DNA of 61,765 nt from Hymenobacter psychrophilus (GTDB lineage: Bacteria > Bacteroidota > Bacteroidia > Cytophagales > Hymenobacteraceae). The DNA lies in assembly GCF_900107135.1 (NCBI RefSeq), contig NZ_FNOV01000007.1:7173-68937 (forward strand), read 5' to 3'. Below are positions 32,627 to 40,512 of the stretch, one piece after another. A model generated the notes under the pieces. That model did not search any database. It was given only the letters and a program-made list of their open reading frames with translations, and was not told the DNA's origin. The position numbers and the translations under genes were made by a program. The first letter of the stretch is position 1. The number at the start of each line of letters is the position of its first letter.

Positions 32627-33085
32627 ATGCTCGCCGCACTATCAGGTACCCGCATTTTTGCCCGCGTATTAGCCACCAGTCTGCTGTCGTTGGGGCTGTT
32701 GAGCGCCTCGCCCACCTCGGCCCAGACGACAGCGGTTCCGCTTCCGGCCACCGTGCCCGCTTACGAGCCCCCGCCCGGCCGCCCATTCCCGGTTACCCCC
32801 GACGAAGCATCAGCAGCGGCTATCCTGACTGGTCTGGTGGTCGATGAACAGGGTCATCCGTTCGCGGGGGCTGTACTCGTGATTTGGAAGACGAAACTTG
32901 GCGCGGAAACTGACTCCAATGGACGCTACCGTCTGCCGGTACCGGCTTCCTGCTTGTCGCGCCGGGGTTGGGTAAAAATCGTTGCGGGCCAAATGGGTTT
33001 CGTTAGGCAAATGCTCCGGCTCGATGCCCGGCTGGCCAAGCAGCCGGTAATTCGGCTAGTGCAGAATATGCGGCCGCTGTATTGA
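32627..33085 (+). CDS. Secreted CarboxypepD_reg-like protein
   Basis: 152 residues, the third gene in the cluster, 28 bp after the second. A signal peptide (residues 1-33, ending TSAQT) is followed by a proline-rich stretch (PAYEPPPGRPFPVTPDE). Then comes a CarboxypepD_reg-like beta domain (LTGLVVDEQGHPFAGAVLVI, ETDSNGRYRLPVPASC, IVAGQMGFVRQMLRLD). Unlike its two neighbours it lacks the N-terminal cysteine domain. An upstream ATG at 32622 lies in another frame. The presence of three genes with the same exported domain suggests serial duplication with loss or gain of the cysteine domain. Function unknown. Confidence 0.75.
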   Translation: MLAALSGTRIFARVLATSLLSLGLLSASPTSAQTTAVPLPATVPAYEPPPGRPFPVTPDEASAAAILTGLVVDEQGHPFAGAVLVIWKTKLGAETDSNGRYRLPVPASCLSRRGWVKIVAGQMGFVRQMLRLDARLAKQPVIRLVQNMRPLY

Positions 33086-33136
33086 GAAGCATATTTGCCT
33101 AAACCTTTCGGCGCCCGAAAGCCTTATGGCAGCAGT

Positions 33137-34210
33137 ATGAAAAACCTGCTGTTAGCTACTGTTCTGTTACTTTTCACGGCCTCGGGCTGTACCCTCAAGC
33201 CTACTAATAAGTACGACGTGTTTACGGAGCGCGCCGAGTTGCCCCGCGAGGAAGCCGTCCACAAACAAAACTCTCTGGAATGGTGGTACTTCACCGGCCA
33301 CCTGCGCGACAAGGCCACCGGCGAAATGTTTGGGGTCGAGTACGTGTTCTTCCACTTTAACATCAACGGCAAGCGCGACTGGCAGATGGTGAACTTCGCC
33401 CTCACCGACCCGCAAAACAAGCAGTTCCGCTACGACTATAAAGTCACGCGCCTGCCCGAGCTGATGCCTTCGGCTTTGCCCCTCAACCTGAGCGCCCGCA
33501 AGAAAAACGAAACCTGGACCCTGACCGGCCAGGAGGGCCGCTACCACCTGCAGGGCCGCATGGCCGCCCACGCCGGCCAGGCCATCGACCTGACGACCAC
33601 GCCCGCCAAGCCCGTGCTGCTGCACAACGGCACCGGCTACGAAAACTACGGCAACGTAGCCAAGGCCGGTTACTATAGCTACCCGCGCCTGGCCACTACC
33701 GGCACCCTCGAAATAGGCGGCAAAGTGCGGCAGGTGGAAGGTGAGCTGTGGTACGACCGCCAATGGAACGGCAACTCGGTCACCAACAAGGGTATCGGCT
33801 GGGACTGGTTTTCGGTGCAGCTTGATGAGCCCCGCACCGAACTGATGGCCTACCAGCTATTCGACCGCAAAACCAATCAAACCGTGAGCGGCGGCACCCA
33901 CTACGGCCCCGACCTAGCCAACCAGCACCTGAACGCTGAGGATTTCCAGCTCGATGTACTGGAGTACTGGACCAGCCCGCACTCCAAGCTCCGCTACCCC
34001 AACAAATGGCGCCTGCGCGTGCCCAGCCAGGGCTACGACCTCACCATCACGCCCGTCATGCCCGACCAGGAGCTGACACTCAAACTCATTGCCGGCATCA
34101 AAATGCACTATTGGGAAGGCATGTGCCGCGTGGAAGGCACCCACAATGGCCGCCCGGTAAAAGGCAACAGTTACGTCGAAATCACGAACCGGGGGAAAGG
34201 GGAGAAGTGA
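33137..34210 (+). CDS. CrtC/AttH-like lipoprotein (Lipocalin_9 family)
   Basis: 357 residues from ATG 33137, giving a lipoprotein signal peptide (MKNLLLATVLLLFTASGC). EAVHKQNSLEWWYFTGHL is the conserved opening of the AttH/CrtC-N domain, followed by GVEYVFFHFNIN. YYSYPRLATTGTLEIGG, VEGELWYDRQWNG and GWDWFSVQLDEPRTELM are conserved strands of the two-lipocalin-barrel fold; WYDRQWG is the key motif. The family includes carotenoid 1,2-hydratases and AttH-like lipoproteins. No carotenoid genes are adjacent, so an envelope role is as likely as carotenoid hydration. Ends with a charged tail (NRGKGEK). Confidence 0.86.
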   Translation: MKNLLLATVLLLFTASGCTLKPTNKYDVFTERAELPREEAVHKQNSLEWWYFTGHLRDKATGEMFGVEYVFFHFNINGKRDWQMVNFALTDPQNKQFRYDYKVTRLPELMPSALPLNLSARKKNETWTLTGQEGRYHLQGRMAAHAGQAIDLTTTPAKPVLLHNGTGYENYGNVAKAGYYSYPRLATTGTLEIGGKVRQVEGELWYDRQWNGNSVTNKGIGWDWFSVQLDEPRTELMAYQLFDRKTNQTVSGGTHYGPDLANQHLNAEDFQLDVLEYWTSPHSKLRYPNKWRLRVPSQGYDLTITPVMPDQELTLKLIAGIKMHYWEGMCRVEGTHNGRPVKGNSYVEITNRGKGEK

Positions 34211-34234
34211 GTATAGATAGGTGAGAGAGGAACG

Positions 34235-34280
34235 TGTCATTCTTCGACTCCGGCTGCGTCTTCGCTCAGAATGACATTTT
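34235..34280 (+). repeat. Short REP-like hairpin acting as terminator
   Basis: TGTCATTCT (34235-34243) pairs with AGAATGACA (34268-34276), followed by a T-run. It resembles a shortened copy of the GTCATNCTGAG-type palindromes in the window. It lies between converging genes. Confidence 0.65.
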
Positions 34281-34300
34281 TTCAGCTAACAGCTAACAAC

Positions 34301-35506
34301 TCATCCGTTCAATATCACCCGGAAGGTAGTGCCACGGCCGGGCTCGCTCCACTTCACGAAGAGGCGGCCTTTGTGGTAGTTTTCGATGATGCGCTTGGCC
34401 AACGCCAGGCCCAGGCCCCAGCCGCGTTTTTTGGTAGTGTAGCCGGGCAGAAATACGCGTTGCAGCTTGCTTTTAGAGATGCCCTTGCCCGTGTCGGTGA
34501 TATCGAGGGCAATCTGGTCTTTGTTGCCGCGCACTGGCCGGCGTATATGTAGCGTGATGCTGCCGCGCCCGTCCATGGCATCCACGGCGTTTTTACAGAT
34601 GTTCTCAATCACCCAGTCGAACAGCGGCACGTTCACCTGGGCCGGCGTATCGGTGGGCAGGTCGGTTTTCACCTCGAAGCTGACCTTGCGCGAAACCCGG
34701 CTTTGCAGGTAGCTGATGGCGTTTTCGGTTACGCGCAGGATGTTCTCATCGGCCAGCACCGGCACCGAGCCGATGTTGCTGAACCGCTCGGTAATAATTT
34801 CGAGCCGCCGGATATCCTTGCCCAGTTCCTCTACAATCGGTTCATCCTTAAACCGTTCGGACTCGCGCAGGTAATGCTGCCAGCCCACCAGGCTGCTGAG
34901 CGGCGTGCCCAGCTGGTGGGCCGTTTCCTTGGCCAGGCCCACCCACACGCGGTTCTGCTCGGCCCGCCGCGACGAGCTGAAGGCGAAGTAGGCAACCACG
35001 GCCAGACAGCCAATAATGGCCAGCTGCACCAGCGGGTACAGCCGTAGCTGAGTCAGCAAATCCGACTCCTTGTAGTACAGGAAGTTGCGCAATCCGGCCC
35101 CTATTTTTATTTCGATGGGCGGGTGCTGCTCCCGCATCTGGGCAATCTGGTCGCGCAGAAAATCCATCGATTCCTCGTCGCTCACGCCCTGGGGCACATT
35201 CACGTTGCGGGCGTCGATGATGTTGTTGTCGCCATCGGTGATGATGACGGGGATGGTTTTGTTGGCCTCAATAATTTCGTCGTAGAGAAACGACAGGTTC
35301 GACTCCTCCTCGGTGTTGATGATGTAGCGCTGGGTTTTGGCATAGAGGTCGATCTGCTGCCGCTCGCGCTCCGAAAGGCGCTGCACGAGCACGTTGGTAT
35401 AAATGACGGTCGCGGCCCCAATCAGCAGGGCCACGGCCACGATAACGAGCTTGATGCGCGACTTCTGGTCGTAGATGGCAATGGTAGGGAGCACGGCGGG
35501 CGGCAA
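34301..35506 (-). CDS. Sensor histidine kinase
   Basis: 401 residues. A transmembrane segment lies at about 18-38 and another at about 160-177; the 120-residue extracytoplasmic sensor between them is charged and has no recognised domain. The phospho-acceptor sits in KETAHQLGTPLSSLVGW (H-box), close to the dimerisation helices. The ATPase domain has the N-box WVIENICKNAVDAMDG, DTGKGISKSK (G1) and KKRGWGLGLALAKRI (G2). It autophosphorylates on histidine and passes phosphate to a response regulator, but none is encoded nearby, so it is an orphan. It is divergently oriented to hemA; a regulatory link is possible but unproven. Confidence 0.92.
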   Translation of the reverse strand: MPPAVLPTIAIYDQKSRIKLVIVAVALLIGAATVIYTNVLVQRLSERERQQIDLYAKTQRYIINTEEESNLSFLYDEIIEANKTIPVIITDGDNNIIDARNVNVPQGVSDEESMDFLRDQIAQMREQHPPIEIKIGAGLRNFLYYKESDLLTQLRLYPLVQLAIIGCLAVVAYFAFSSSRRAEQNRVWVGLAKETAHQLGTPLSSLVGWQHYLRESERFKDEPIVEELGKDIRRLEIITERFSNIGSVPVLADENILRVTENAISYLQSRVSRKVSFEVKTDLPTDTPAQVNVPLFDWVIENICKNAVDAMDGRGSITLHIRRPVRGNKDQIALDITDTGKGISKSKLQRVFLPGYTTKKRGWGLGLALAKRIIENYHKGRLFVKWSEPGRGTTFRVILNG

Positions 35507-35720
35507 AACGGCGGAAGGCAGACCCCCGATACGGCGGCCGGGGCCCCGAAGATACGGCCCTGACGAAAGTCAGGCCGCCCGACCTGATTAGCTGATTTTT
35601 GTCAGGTGGCCCCGACCACAAACCGCGCTGGCAGCATTTGGCGCGGGTTTCGCCCGCAATAGTAGTTTGCCCCGAACCACTGGCCCCCGTTTGCTGTTTT
35701 TACCCTAGCAATTTGTATTG

Positions 35721-35728
35721 TAATTTTG
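35721..35728 (+). promoter_or_regulatory. hemA promoter -7 element
   Basis: TAATTTTG matches TAnnTTTG, 29 bp before the hemA start. Confidence 0.6.
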
Positions 35729-35756
35729 CCCTCTGCTATCTGCTCTAGCTCTTGCT

Positions 35757-37034
35757 ATGTCCCATCCTTTTAAAGCTGTCAGTCTCTCGTTCAAGAAAGC
35801 ACCGCTCGCTATCCGCGAGCTGATTGCGCTGGACGAGGCGGCCTGCCGGCGCCTGCTGCAAACCCTGCACCACGAGTTCGACCTGACGGATTTGCTGGTG
35901 CTGAGCACCTGCAACCGTACGGAGGTATACTACTCGGCCGAGCACGACCAGAGCGCCGCCGTTATCGGGGCCCTGGCCCGTCTGAAACACCTGCCCGACG
36001 CGGCCGACTTCGTACCTTATTTCGACGTGTTCACCGGCGCTTCCGACGCCGTGCGCCACCTGTTTGAGGTGGCCATGGGCCTGGAAGCGCAGGTAGTGGG
36101 AGATTTGCAGATCAGCAACCAGGTGAAGCAGGCTTACCAGTGGTCGGCCGATGCCGATGCCGCCGGGCCGTTTCTGCACCGGCTGCTGCACACCGTTTTC
36201 TTCACCAACAAGCGCGTGCAGCAGGAAACGGCCTTTCGCGACGGTGCCGCTTCTACTTCCTACGCCACGCTGGAGCTGGTGGAGGAGCTGACCGCCGATG
36301 TGGCCAACCCCCGGGTGCTGGTCGTGGGCCTGGGCGAAATCGGGGCCGATGTGTGCCGCCACTTCGGCGACAGCAAGCTCTTCACCGACGTAACCATCTG
36401 CAACCGCACCCGCGGCAAGGCCGAGGCGTTGGCGGAAGAATGTGGCCTTAAACTCCTCGATTTCGAAGATCTGGCGGAGGGCCTAAAGGAAGCCGATGTC
36501 ATTATCAGCAGCATTGCCCGGCCCGAGCCGTTCTTTAGCCGCGCCCTGGTGGCCAACCTGGAGGTGCTCAGCTACAAGTTCTTCATCGACCTCTCGGTGC
36601 CGCGCAGCATTGCGCCCGATGTGGAGCAGGTGCCCGGCGTGCTGGTCTACAATATCGATACCATCCACAGCAAAGCTTCGGCCGCGTTGGAGCGCCGGCT
36701 GGAGGCCGTGCCGCAGGTGCGGGCCATTATTGAGGAAAGCATCGAAAGCCTACGCGACTGGACCAAAGAAATGATGGTGTCGCCCACCATCCAGAAGCTC
36801 AAGAACGCGCTGGAGCAGATTCGTCTCGAAGAGCTCGACCGCTACCAGAAAAAGAAGCTCAGCCCCGAAGAAGCCAAGCGCCTCGACGACATCACCCGCT
36901 CGCTGATGCAGAAGATTCTCAAGCAGCCTGTGCTCCAGCTCAAGGCCGCCTGCAAGCGTGGCGAGGCCGACCAGCTCATCGATACGCTCACCGACCTCTT
37001 CGACTTGGAGCGCCAGTCAGAAGCCGTCAGCTGA
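35757..37034 (+). CDS. hemA: Glutamyl-tRNA reductase
   Basis: 425 residues. SLSFKKAPLAIRELIAL and LVLSTCNRTEVYYS give the catalytic cysteine motif (STCNRTE). AMGLEAQVVGDLQISNQVKQAY is the substrate-binding helix, VLVVGLGEIGADVCRHF the NADPH-binding Rossmann start, and CNRTRGKAEALAEE and ISSIARPEPF follow it. The C-terminal helices (VSPTIQKLKNALEQIRLEEL) form the dimerisation spine. The enzyme reduces glutamyl-tRNA to glutamate-1-semialdehyde, the first committed step of tetrapyrrole synthesis by the C5 route. Feedback control by heme is usual in the family but nothing in the leader shows it. Confidence 0.95.
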   Translation: MSHPFKAVSLSFKKAPLAIRELIALDEAACRRLLQTLHHEFDLTDLLVLSTCNRTEVYYSAEHDQSAAVIGALARLKHLPDAADFVPYFDVFTGASDAVRHLFEVAMGLEAQVVGDLQISNQVKQAYQWSADADAAGPFLHRLLHTVFFTNKRVQQETAFRDGAASTSYATLELVEELTADVANPRVLVVGLGEIGADVCRHFGDSKLFTDVTICNRTRGKAEALAEECGLKLLDFEDLAEGLKEADVIISSIARPEPFFSRALVANLEVLSYKFFIDLSVPRSIAPDVEQVPGVLVYNIDTIHSKASAALERRLEAVPQVRAIIEESIESLRDWTKEMMVSPTIQKLKNALEQIRLEELDRYQKKKLSPEEAKRLDDITRSLMQKILKQPVLQLKAACKRGEADQLIDTLTDLFDLERQSEAVS

Positions 37035-37083
37035 AGCCTTTTTGAGCTATTAGCTTTCGTTCGGAAGCCCTGATAACCCAACC

Positions 37084-37130
37084 AAAAAGAAGGCCCCGCA
37101 CTCAACCGAGTATGGGGCCTTCTTCGTTTT
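37084..37130. terminator. Terminator inside spacer copy A
   Basis: AAAAAGAAGGCCCC (37084-37097) pairs with GGGGCCTTCTT (37114-37124), followed by CGTTTT. It ends hemA and ArsR transcripts. Confidence 0.88.
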
Positions 37131-37133
37131 CTC

Positions 37134-37180
37134 AGCTAACAGCTAACAGCTAACAGCTAACAGCTAACAGCTAACAGCTC
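37134..37180. repeat. Heptamer tandem array, copy A
   Basis: Six perfect AGCTAAC units run from 37134 to 37175, followed by AGCT. Length is likely variable between strains. Confidence 0.92.
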
Positions 37181-37185
37181 AAAAC

Positions 37186-37494
37186 CTAAATCGACTCGCA
37201 GCACTCTTCGAGCGAGTCGATGACGTCGAGCAATTTGGGAATGGAAAGCGAGTAGTAGATTTTGGTACCTACTTTCAGCGACGACAGAATGCCGCGGTCT
37301 TTGAGGGTGATGAGGTGCTGGGAGGCAATGGCCTGAGGCAGGTCGAGGGAGCGGTAAATCTCCGTGACGGTCATTTTATCCTCCTTGCCCAGCAGGTCCA
37401 CGATGGCCAGCCGCTTGGGGTGAGCCAGCACCTTCAGGATGGCAGCGGCTTTATCAACTTTCTTCGATTCAACTCGGGCAAGTAATGGCTTCAT
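37186..37494 (-). CDS. ArsR family transcriptional regulator
   Basis: 102 residues, one winged helix-turn-helix domain. ILKVLAHPKRLAIVDLL is the typical ArsR helix 1-2, KMTVTEIYRSLDLPQAIASQ the HTH, HLITLKDRGILSSLKVGTKIYYSL the recognition helix and wing. The end has paired cysteines (EECCESI), which could bind metal or act as a redox switch, though the classical CVC motif of ArsR/SmtB is absent. The family members are usually repressors released by metal or thiol signals. It is transcribed opposite to hemA and ends in the heptamer spacer. The target is unknown. Confidence 0.88.
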   Translation of the reverse strand: MKPLLARVESKKVDKAAAILKVLAHPKRLAIVDLLGKEDKMTVTEIYRSLDLPQAIASQHLITLKDRGILSSLKVGTKIYYSLSIPKLLDVIDSLEECCESI

Positions 37495-37679
37495 TTCAGC
37501 AATGCAAGGGTGGTATTACGGAACGGTAAGCGGGAATAGGGCTAATACGATATTCAGGCCCTGCAAAGTTCCTTTTCCCCAAAAGCTATACCTGAAAATA
37601 TAGAGCAAGCGCTACACTAGCGGGGCAGCGGATGGCGTGGCGCCACCAAGGGCGCGGCGAGGTGTGCCGCCCATCTGCC

Positions 37680-37687
37680 TACCTTTG
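37680..37687 (+). promoter_or_regulatory. Promoter -7 element of the amino-acid dehydrogenase
   Basis: TACCTTTG then CGG matches TAnnTTTG, 38 bp before the chosen start codon. Confidence 0.65.
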
Positions 37688-37697
37688 CGGCCGGAAA

Positions 37698-37717
37698 CCC
37701 CTTCTCACCCCACCCCC
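37698..37717 (+). promoter_or_regulatory. C-rich leader
   Basis: CCCCTTCTCACCCCACCCCC ends 7 bp before the ATG at 37725. It resembles the leaders of the paralogs at 14.3 and 53.6 kb. Confidence 0.45.
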
Positions 37718-37724
37718 TTACCTG

Positions 37725-38954
37725 ATGAAAGAGCTGCTGGCCAAGTTTGAAAATAAGCGTCCCGAAATTGTGTTCGAGTGGCAGGATGCCGAAACCGAAG
37801 CCGAGGGCTGGGTCGTGATCAACTCGCTACGCGGCGGGGCGGCCGGCGGCGGCACCCGCATGCGCAAGGGCCTCGACAAGCGCGAGGTCGAGAGCCTGGC
37901 CAAAACCATGGAAGTGAAGTTCACCGTGTCGGGTCCGGGCATTGGCGGGGCCAAGTCGGGCATCAACTTCGACCCGCGCGACCCGCGCAAGCGCGGCGTG
38001 CTGGAGCGCTGGTACCGGGCCGTAATTCCGCTGCTGAAGGCCTACTACGGCACCGGCGGCGACCTGAACGTGGACGAAATCCACGAAGTCATTCCGATTA
38101 CCGAAGACTATGGCCTCTGGCACCCCCAGGAGGGCGTGGTAAACGGCCACTACCAGGCCACCGAGCCCCAGAAAATCCAGAAGCTTGGCCAGCTGCGCCA
38201 GGGCGTGGTGAAGGTGCTCGAAGATGCCGCCTACTCGCCCGACCTGCGCCGCCGCTACACCGTGGCCGACCTGATAACCGGCTACGGCGTGGCCGAGGCC
38301 GTGCGCCACTACTACGCGCTGTGGGGCGGCCGCTCGGTGGCGGGCAAGCGGGCCATTATTCAGGGCTGGGGCAACGTGGGGGCCGCAGCGGCCTACTACC
38401 TGGCCAGCCAGGGCGCGCGCATCACCGGTATCATCGACCGGGCCGGCGGGCTGCTGAGCACTGAAGGTTTTGAGCTGGAAGAAATTCGCCAGCTGATGCT
38501 CAATCGGGAAGGCAACGAGCTGGCGGCCGATAACCGGCTTTCGTTTGAGCAGATAAACGAGCAGATCTGGAGTAGCGGGGCCGAGATATTCGTGCCGGCC
38601 GCCGCCTCGCGCCTGGTTACCAAAGCCCAGGTAGAAGCCATGGCCGCCAACGGCCTCGAAGTAATTTCGTGCGGTGCCAATGTACCGTTTCAGGACCCCG
38701 AAATTTTCTTCGGGCCTACCGGCGAGTTTGCCGACGCCCGCGTGAGCGTGGTGCCCGATTTCATTGCCAACTGCGGCATGGCCCGCGTGTTTGCCTACCT
38801 AATGGAATCGGATGCCGAAATTACCGACCAGGCCATTTTCGAGGATACTTCGCGCATCATCCGGGCGGCGCTGGAACGTACCCGCGCCCAGGGCGAGGAG
38901 CACACCGGCCTGGCCCAGAAGTCGTTCGAAATGGCCCTGCGCCAGCTGGTCTGA
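37725..38954 (+). CDS. Divergent Glu/Leu/Phe/Val dehydrogenase
   Basis: 409 residues from ATG 37725, behind the promoter. The family landmarks are there but altered: GGAAGGGTRMRKGLD for the glycine loop, LAKTMEVKFTVSGPGIGGAKSGI for the catalytic lysine region (K of GGAK), GTGGDLNVDE in place of the PDMGT aspartate region, and IIQGWGNVGAAAAYYLASQGA for the NAD Rossmann motif. VPDFIANCGMARVF matches the usual PDIxANxGG with a Cys-Gly change. It is probably an oxidoreductase acting on an amino acid or a related compound, perhaps not glutamate or leucine. The C-rich leader links it to the paralogs. Substrate unknown. Confidence 0.8.
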   Translation: MKELLAKFENKRPEIVFEWQDAETEAEGWVVINSLRGGAAGGGTRMRKGLDKREVESLAKTMEVKFTVSGPGIGGAKSGINFDPRDPRKRGVLERWYRAVIPLLKAYYGTGGDLNVDEIHEVIPITEDYGLWHPQEGVVNGHYQATEPQKIQKLGQLRQGVVKVLEDAAYSPDLRRRYTVADLITGYGVAEAVRHYYALWGGRSVAGKRAIIQGWGNVGAAAAYYLASQGARITGIIDRAGGLLSTEGFELEEIRQLMLNREGNELAADNRLSFEQINEQIWSSGAEIFVPAAASRLVTKAQVEAMAANGLEVISCGANVPFQDPEIFFGPTGEFADARVSVVPDFIANCGMARVFAYLMESDAEITDQAIFEDTSRIIRAALERTRAQGEEHTGLAQKSFEMALRQLV

Positions 38955-39128
38955 TTTTTAGGCTGTTGGCTGAGAGCCGGTAGCTTTTAGCTTCCGTGCA
39001 GAAGTAGTGACCAACAACGCCATACTTTTCTATGGTACGACAGTTGCGGGCGTCCAGAGGTGAAGCTTGCCGATACCCCAGAATGCTGATAGCTATCAGC
39101 TAAAAGCTAACAGCTTAGAATAAAGCCT

Positions 39129-40295
39129 ATGTCCCTCACCGAAATCCTTCACTACCGCTTTCTGCAGGTCGAAATACAGGAGTACCTGATTGCCGCCACC
39201 ATTATGCTGGCGGGCTTGGCTCTCAAGAACCTGGTGTCGCGCCTGCTGACGAAGGTGCTGTTCCGCTTCTTCAAACAAAAGGTGGACGAGGATGTAACCG
39301 AGGCCCAGTTTCACGAGCTGCTCATCAAGCCTATTTCCATCGTCATCTTCCTGATTACGGTGTTTATTGCCTACACCGTAATGGATATTCCGGTGCGCAC
39401 GGCCGAGCTGGGCCGTAACACGCCCTGGTACGGCGTGTTTGCCTTCCGGGTCTACCAGATTGCCTTTGTCACGGGCATCACCTGGATTTTCCTGCGCATG
39501 ATTGATCTGGCAGTGCTCGTGTTCATGAACCGGGCCCTGCGCGACCCCTCGCGGCTCACCAACCAACTCGTGCCCTTCGCCCGCGACCTGATCAAGCTAT
39601 TCGTGGCCATCGTGGCCTTTCTCATTATTCTGGGCAAGGTGTTCGATGTGGATGTGACGGCCGTGGTAGGTGGTTTGGGCATTGGCGGCCTGGCCGTGGC
39701 GTTTGCCGCCAAGGAAAGCCTGGAGAACCTGCTGGCCTCGTTCACCATCTTCCTCGACCAGCCCTTCGTGGTGGGCGATTTGGTGAGCGTGGGCGATTTG
39801 ACGGGCTCGGTAGAGAAAATCGGTTTCCGCAGCACCCGCATCCGCACCGTGGAGAAAAGCTACGTCACGGTGCCCAACAAGTCGATGATTGACAAGCCGC
39901 TCGACAACCTCTCGCGCCGCACCGCCCGGCGGGTGTTCTTTATGATGTCGCTCACCCAGATGACGACCAGCACCCAGCTGCACCGCATCCTCGACCTGAT
40001 GCGCGAAGCCATTGCCTCACACCGCCTCGTCGAATCCGATATTCAGGTGAAATTTACCTCCCTGACTTCTAATTCGAAAGATGTGCGGGTGCAGTACTAT
40101 GTGCGCACCGACAGCTACGACGAATACCTCGATGTGATGGAAGAAATCAACTTCAAAATCGTGTCGGCCGTGGAGGAGGTCGGGGCCAGCTTCGTGGATA
40201 CGACCATGACCCGCCTGTCGGGCGGCTCCGGCGGCTCCGGCGACCTGCCCAAGAGCCTCCAGCAGCAAGGCAGCCAGTCCATCGCCAGCTCTTAA
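39129..40295 (+). CDS. MscS family mechanosensitive ion channel
   Basis: 388 residues with about five hydrophobic segments. The MscS core is clear: AVVGGLGIGGLAVAFAAKES (pore helix, glycine/alanine packing), NLLASFTIFLDQPFVVGDLVSVG (start of the beta domain), EKIGFRSTRIRTVEKSYVTVPNKSM and a C-terminal alpha/beta domain. It opens under membrane tension and releases solutes in osmotic downshock. N-terminal extra helices put it in the larger MscS subfamily. The end is low-complexity (SGGSGGSGD). Confidence 0.92.
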   Translation: MSLTEILHYRFLQVEIQEYLIAATIMLAGLALKNLVSRLLTKVLFRFFKQKVDEDVTEAQFHELLIKPISIVIFLITVFIAYTVMDIPVRTAELGRNTPWYGVFAFRVYQIAFVTGITWIFLRMIDLAVLVFMNRALRDPSRLTNQLVPFARDLIKLFVAIVAFLIILGKVFDVDVTAVVGGLGIGGLAVAFAAKESLENLLASFTIFLDQPFVVGDLVSVGDLTGSVEKIGFRSTRIRTVEKSYVTVPNKSMIDKPLDNLSRRTARRVFFMMSLTQMTTSTQLHRILDLMREAIASHRLVESDIQVKFTSLTSNSKDVRVQYYVRTDSYDEYLDVMEEINFKIVSAVEEVGASFVDTTMTRLSGGSGGSGDLPKSLQQQGSQSIASS

Positions 40296-40381
40296 TTCAA
40301 GCCATTAGCTGAGGCCTTCTTGAGCTATTAGCTGAGAGCTTATAGCTATTAGCTTTTGTTCTGAAGCCCCGATAACCCGAC

Positions 40382-40430
40382 AAAAAGAAGGCCCCGCACT
40401 TAACCGAGTACGGGGCCTTCTTCGTTTTTT
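40382..40430. terminator. Terminator inside spacer copy B
   Basis: AAAAAGAAGGCCCC (40382-40395) pairs with GGGGCCTTCTT (40412-40422), followed by a T-run. Confidence 0.88.
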
Positions 40431-40431
40431 C

Positions 40432-40508
40432 AGCTAACGGCTAACGGCTAACGGCTAACGGCTAACGGCTAACGGCTAACGGCTAACGGCTAACGGCTAA
40501 CGGCTAAG
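40432..40508. repeat. Heptamer tandem array, copy B
   Basis: One AGCTAAC unit is followed by nine GGCTAAC units and a last GGCTAAG, period 7. The unit differs from copy A by one base, so each array has been homogenised separately. Confidence 0.92.
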
Positions 40509-40512
40509 AAGC

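Larger units (their letters stand above)
37035..37185. repeat. Convergent-gene spacer, copy A
   Basis: This module after hemA starts with TTTTTGAGCTATTAGCTTTC, then a GGAAGCCCTGATAACCC segment, a terminator and a heptamer array. The same order and sequence recur at 40296-40512 with point differences. It joins two convergent genes whose stop codons directly abut its ends. Confidence 0.85.
40296..40512. repeat. Convergent-gene spacer, copy B
   Basis: Second copy of the hemA-downstream module: TTGAGCTATTAGCTG, GAAGCCCCGATAACCCG, the same terminator core with two base changes, and a heptamer array. It joins MscS and the TerB-like gene, again with stops at the edges. Confidence 0.85.

Noticed and set aside
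37134..37180. CRISPR array
   Set aside because: Units are 7 bp with no spacers; it is a simple tandem repeat, and no cas genes are present.
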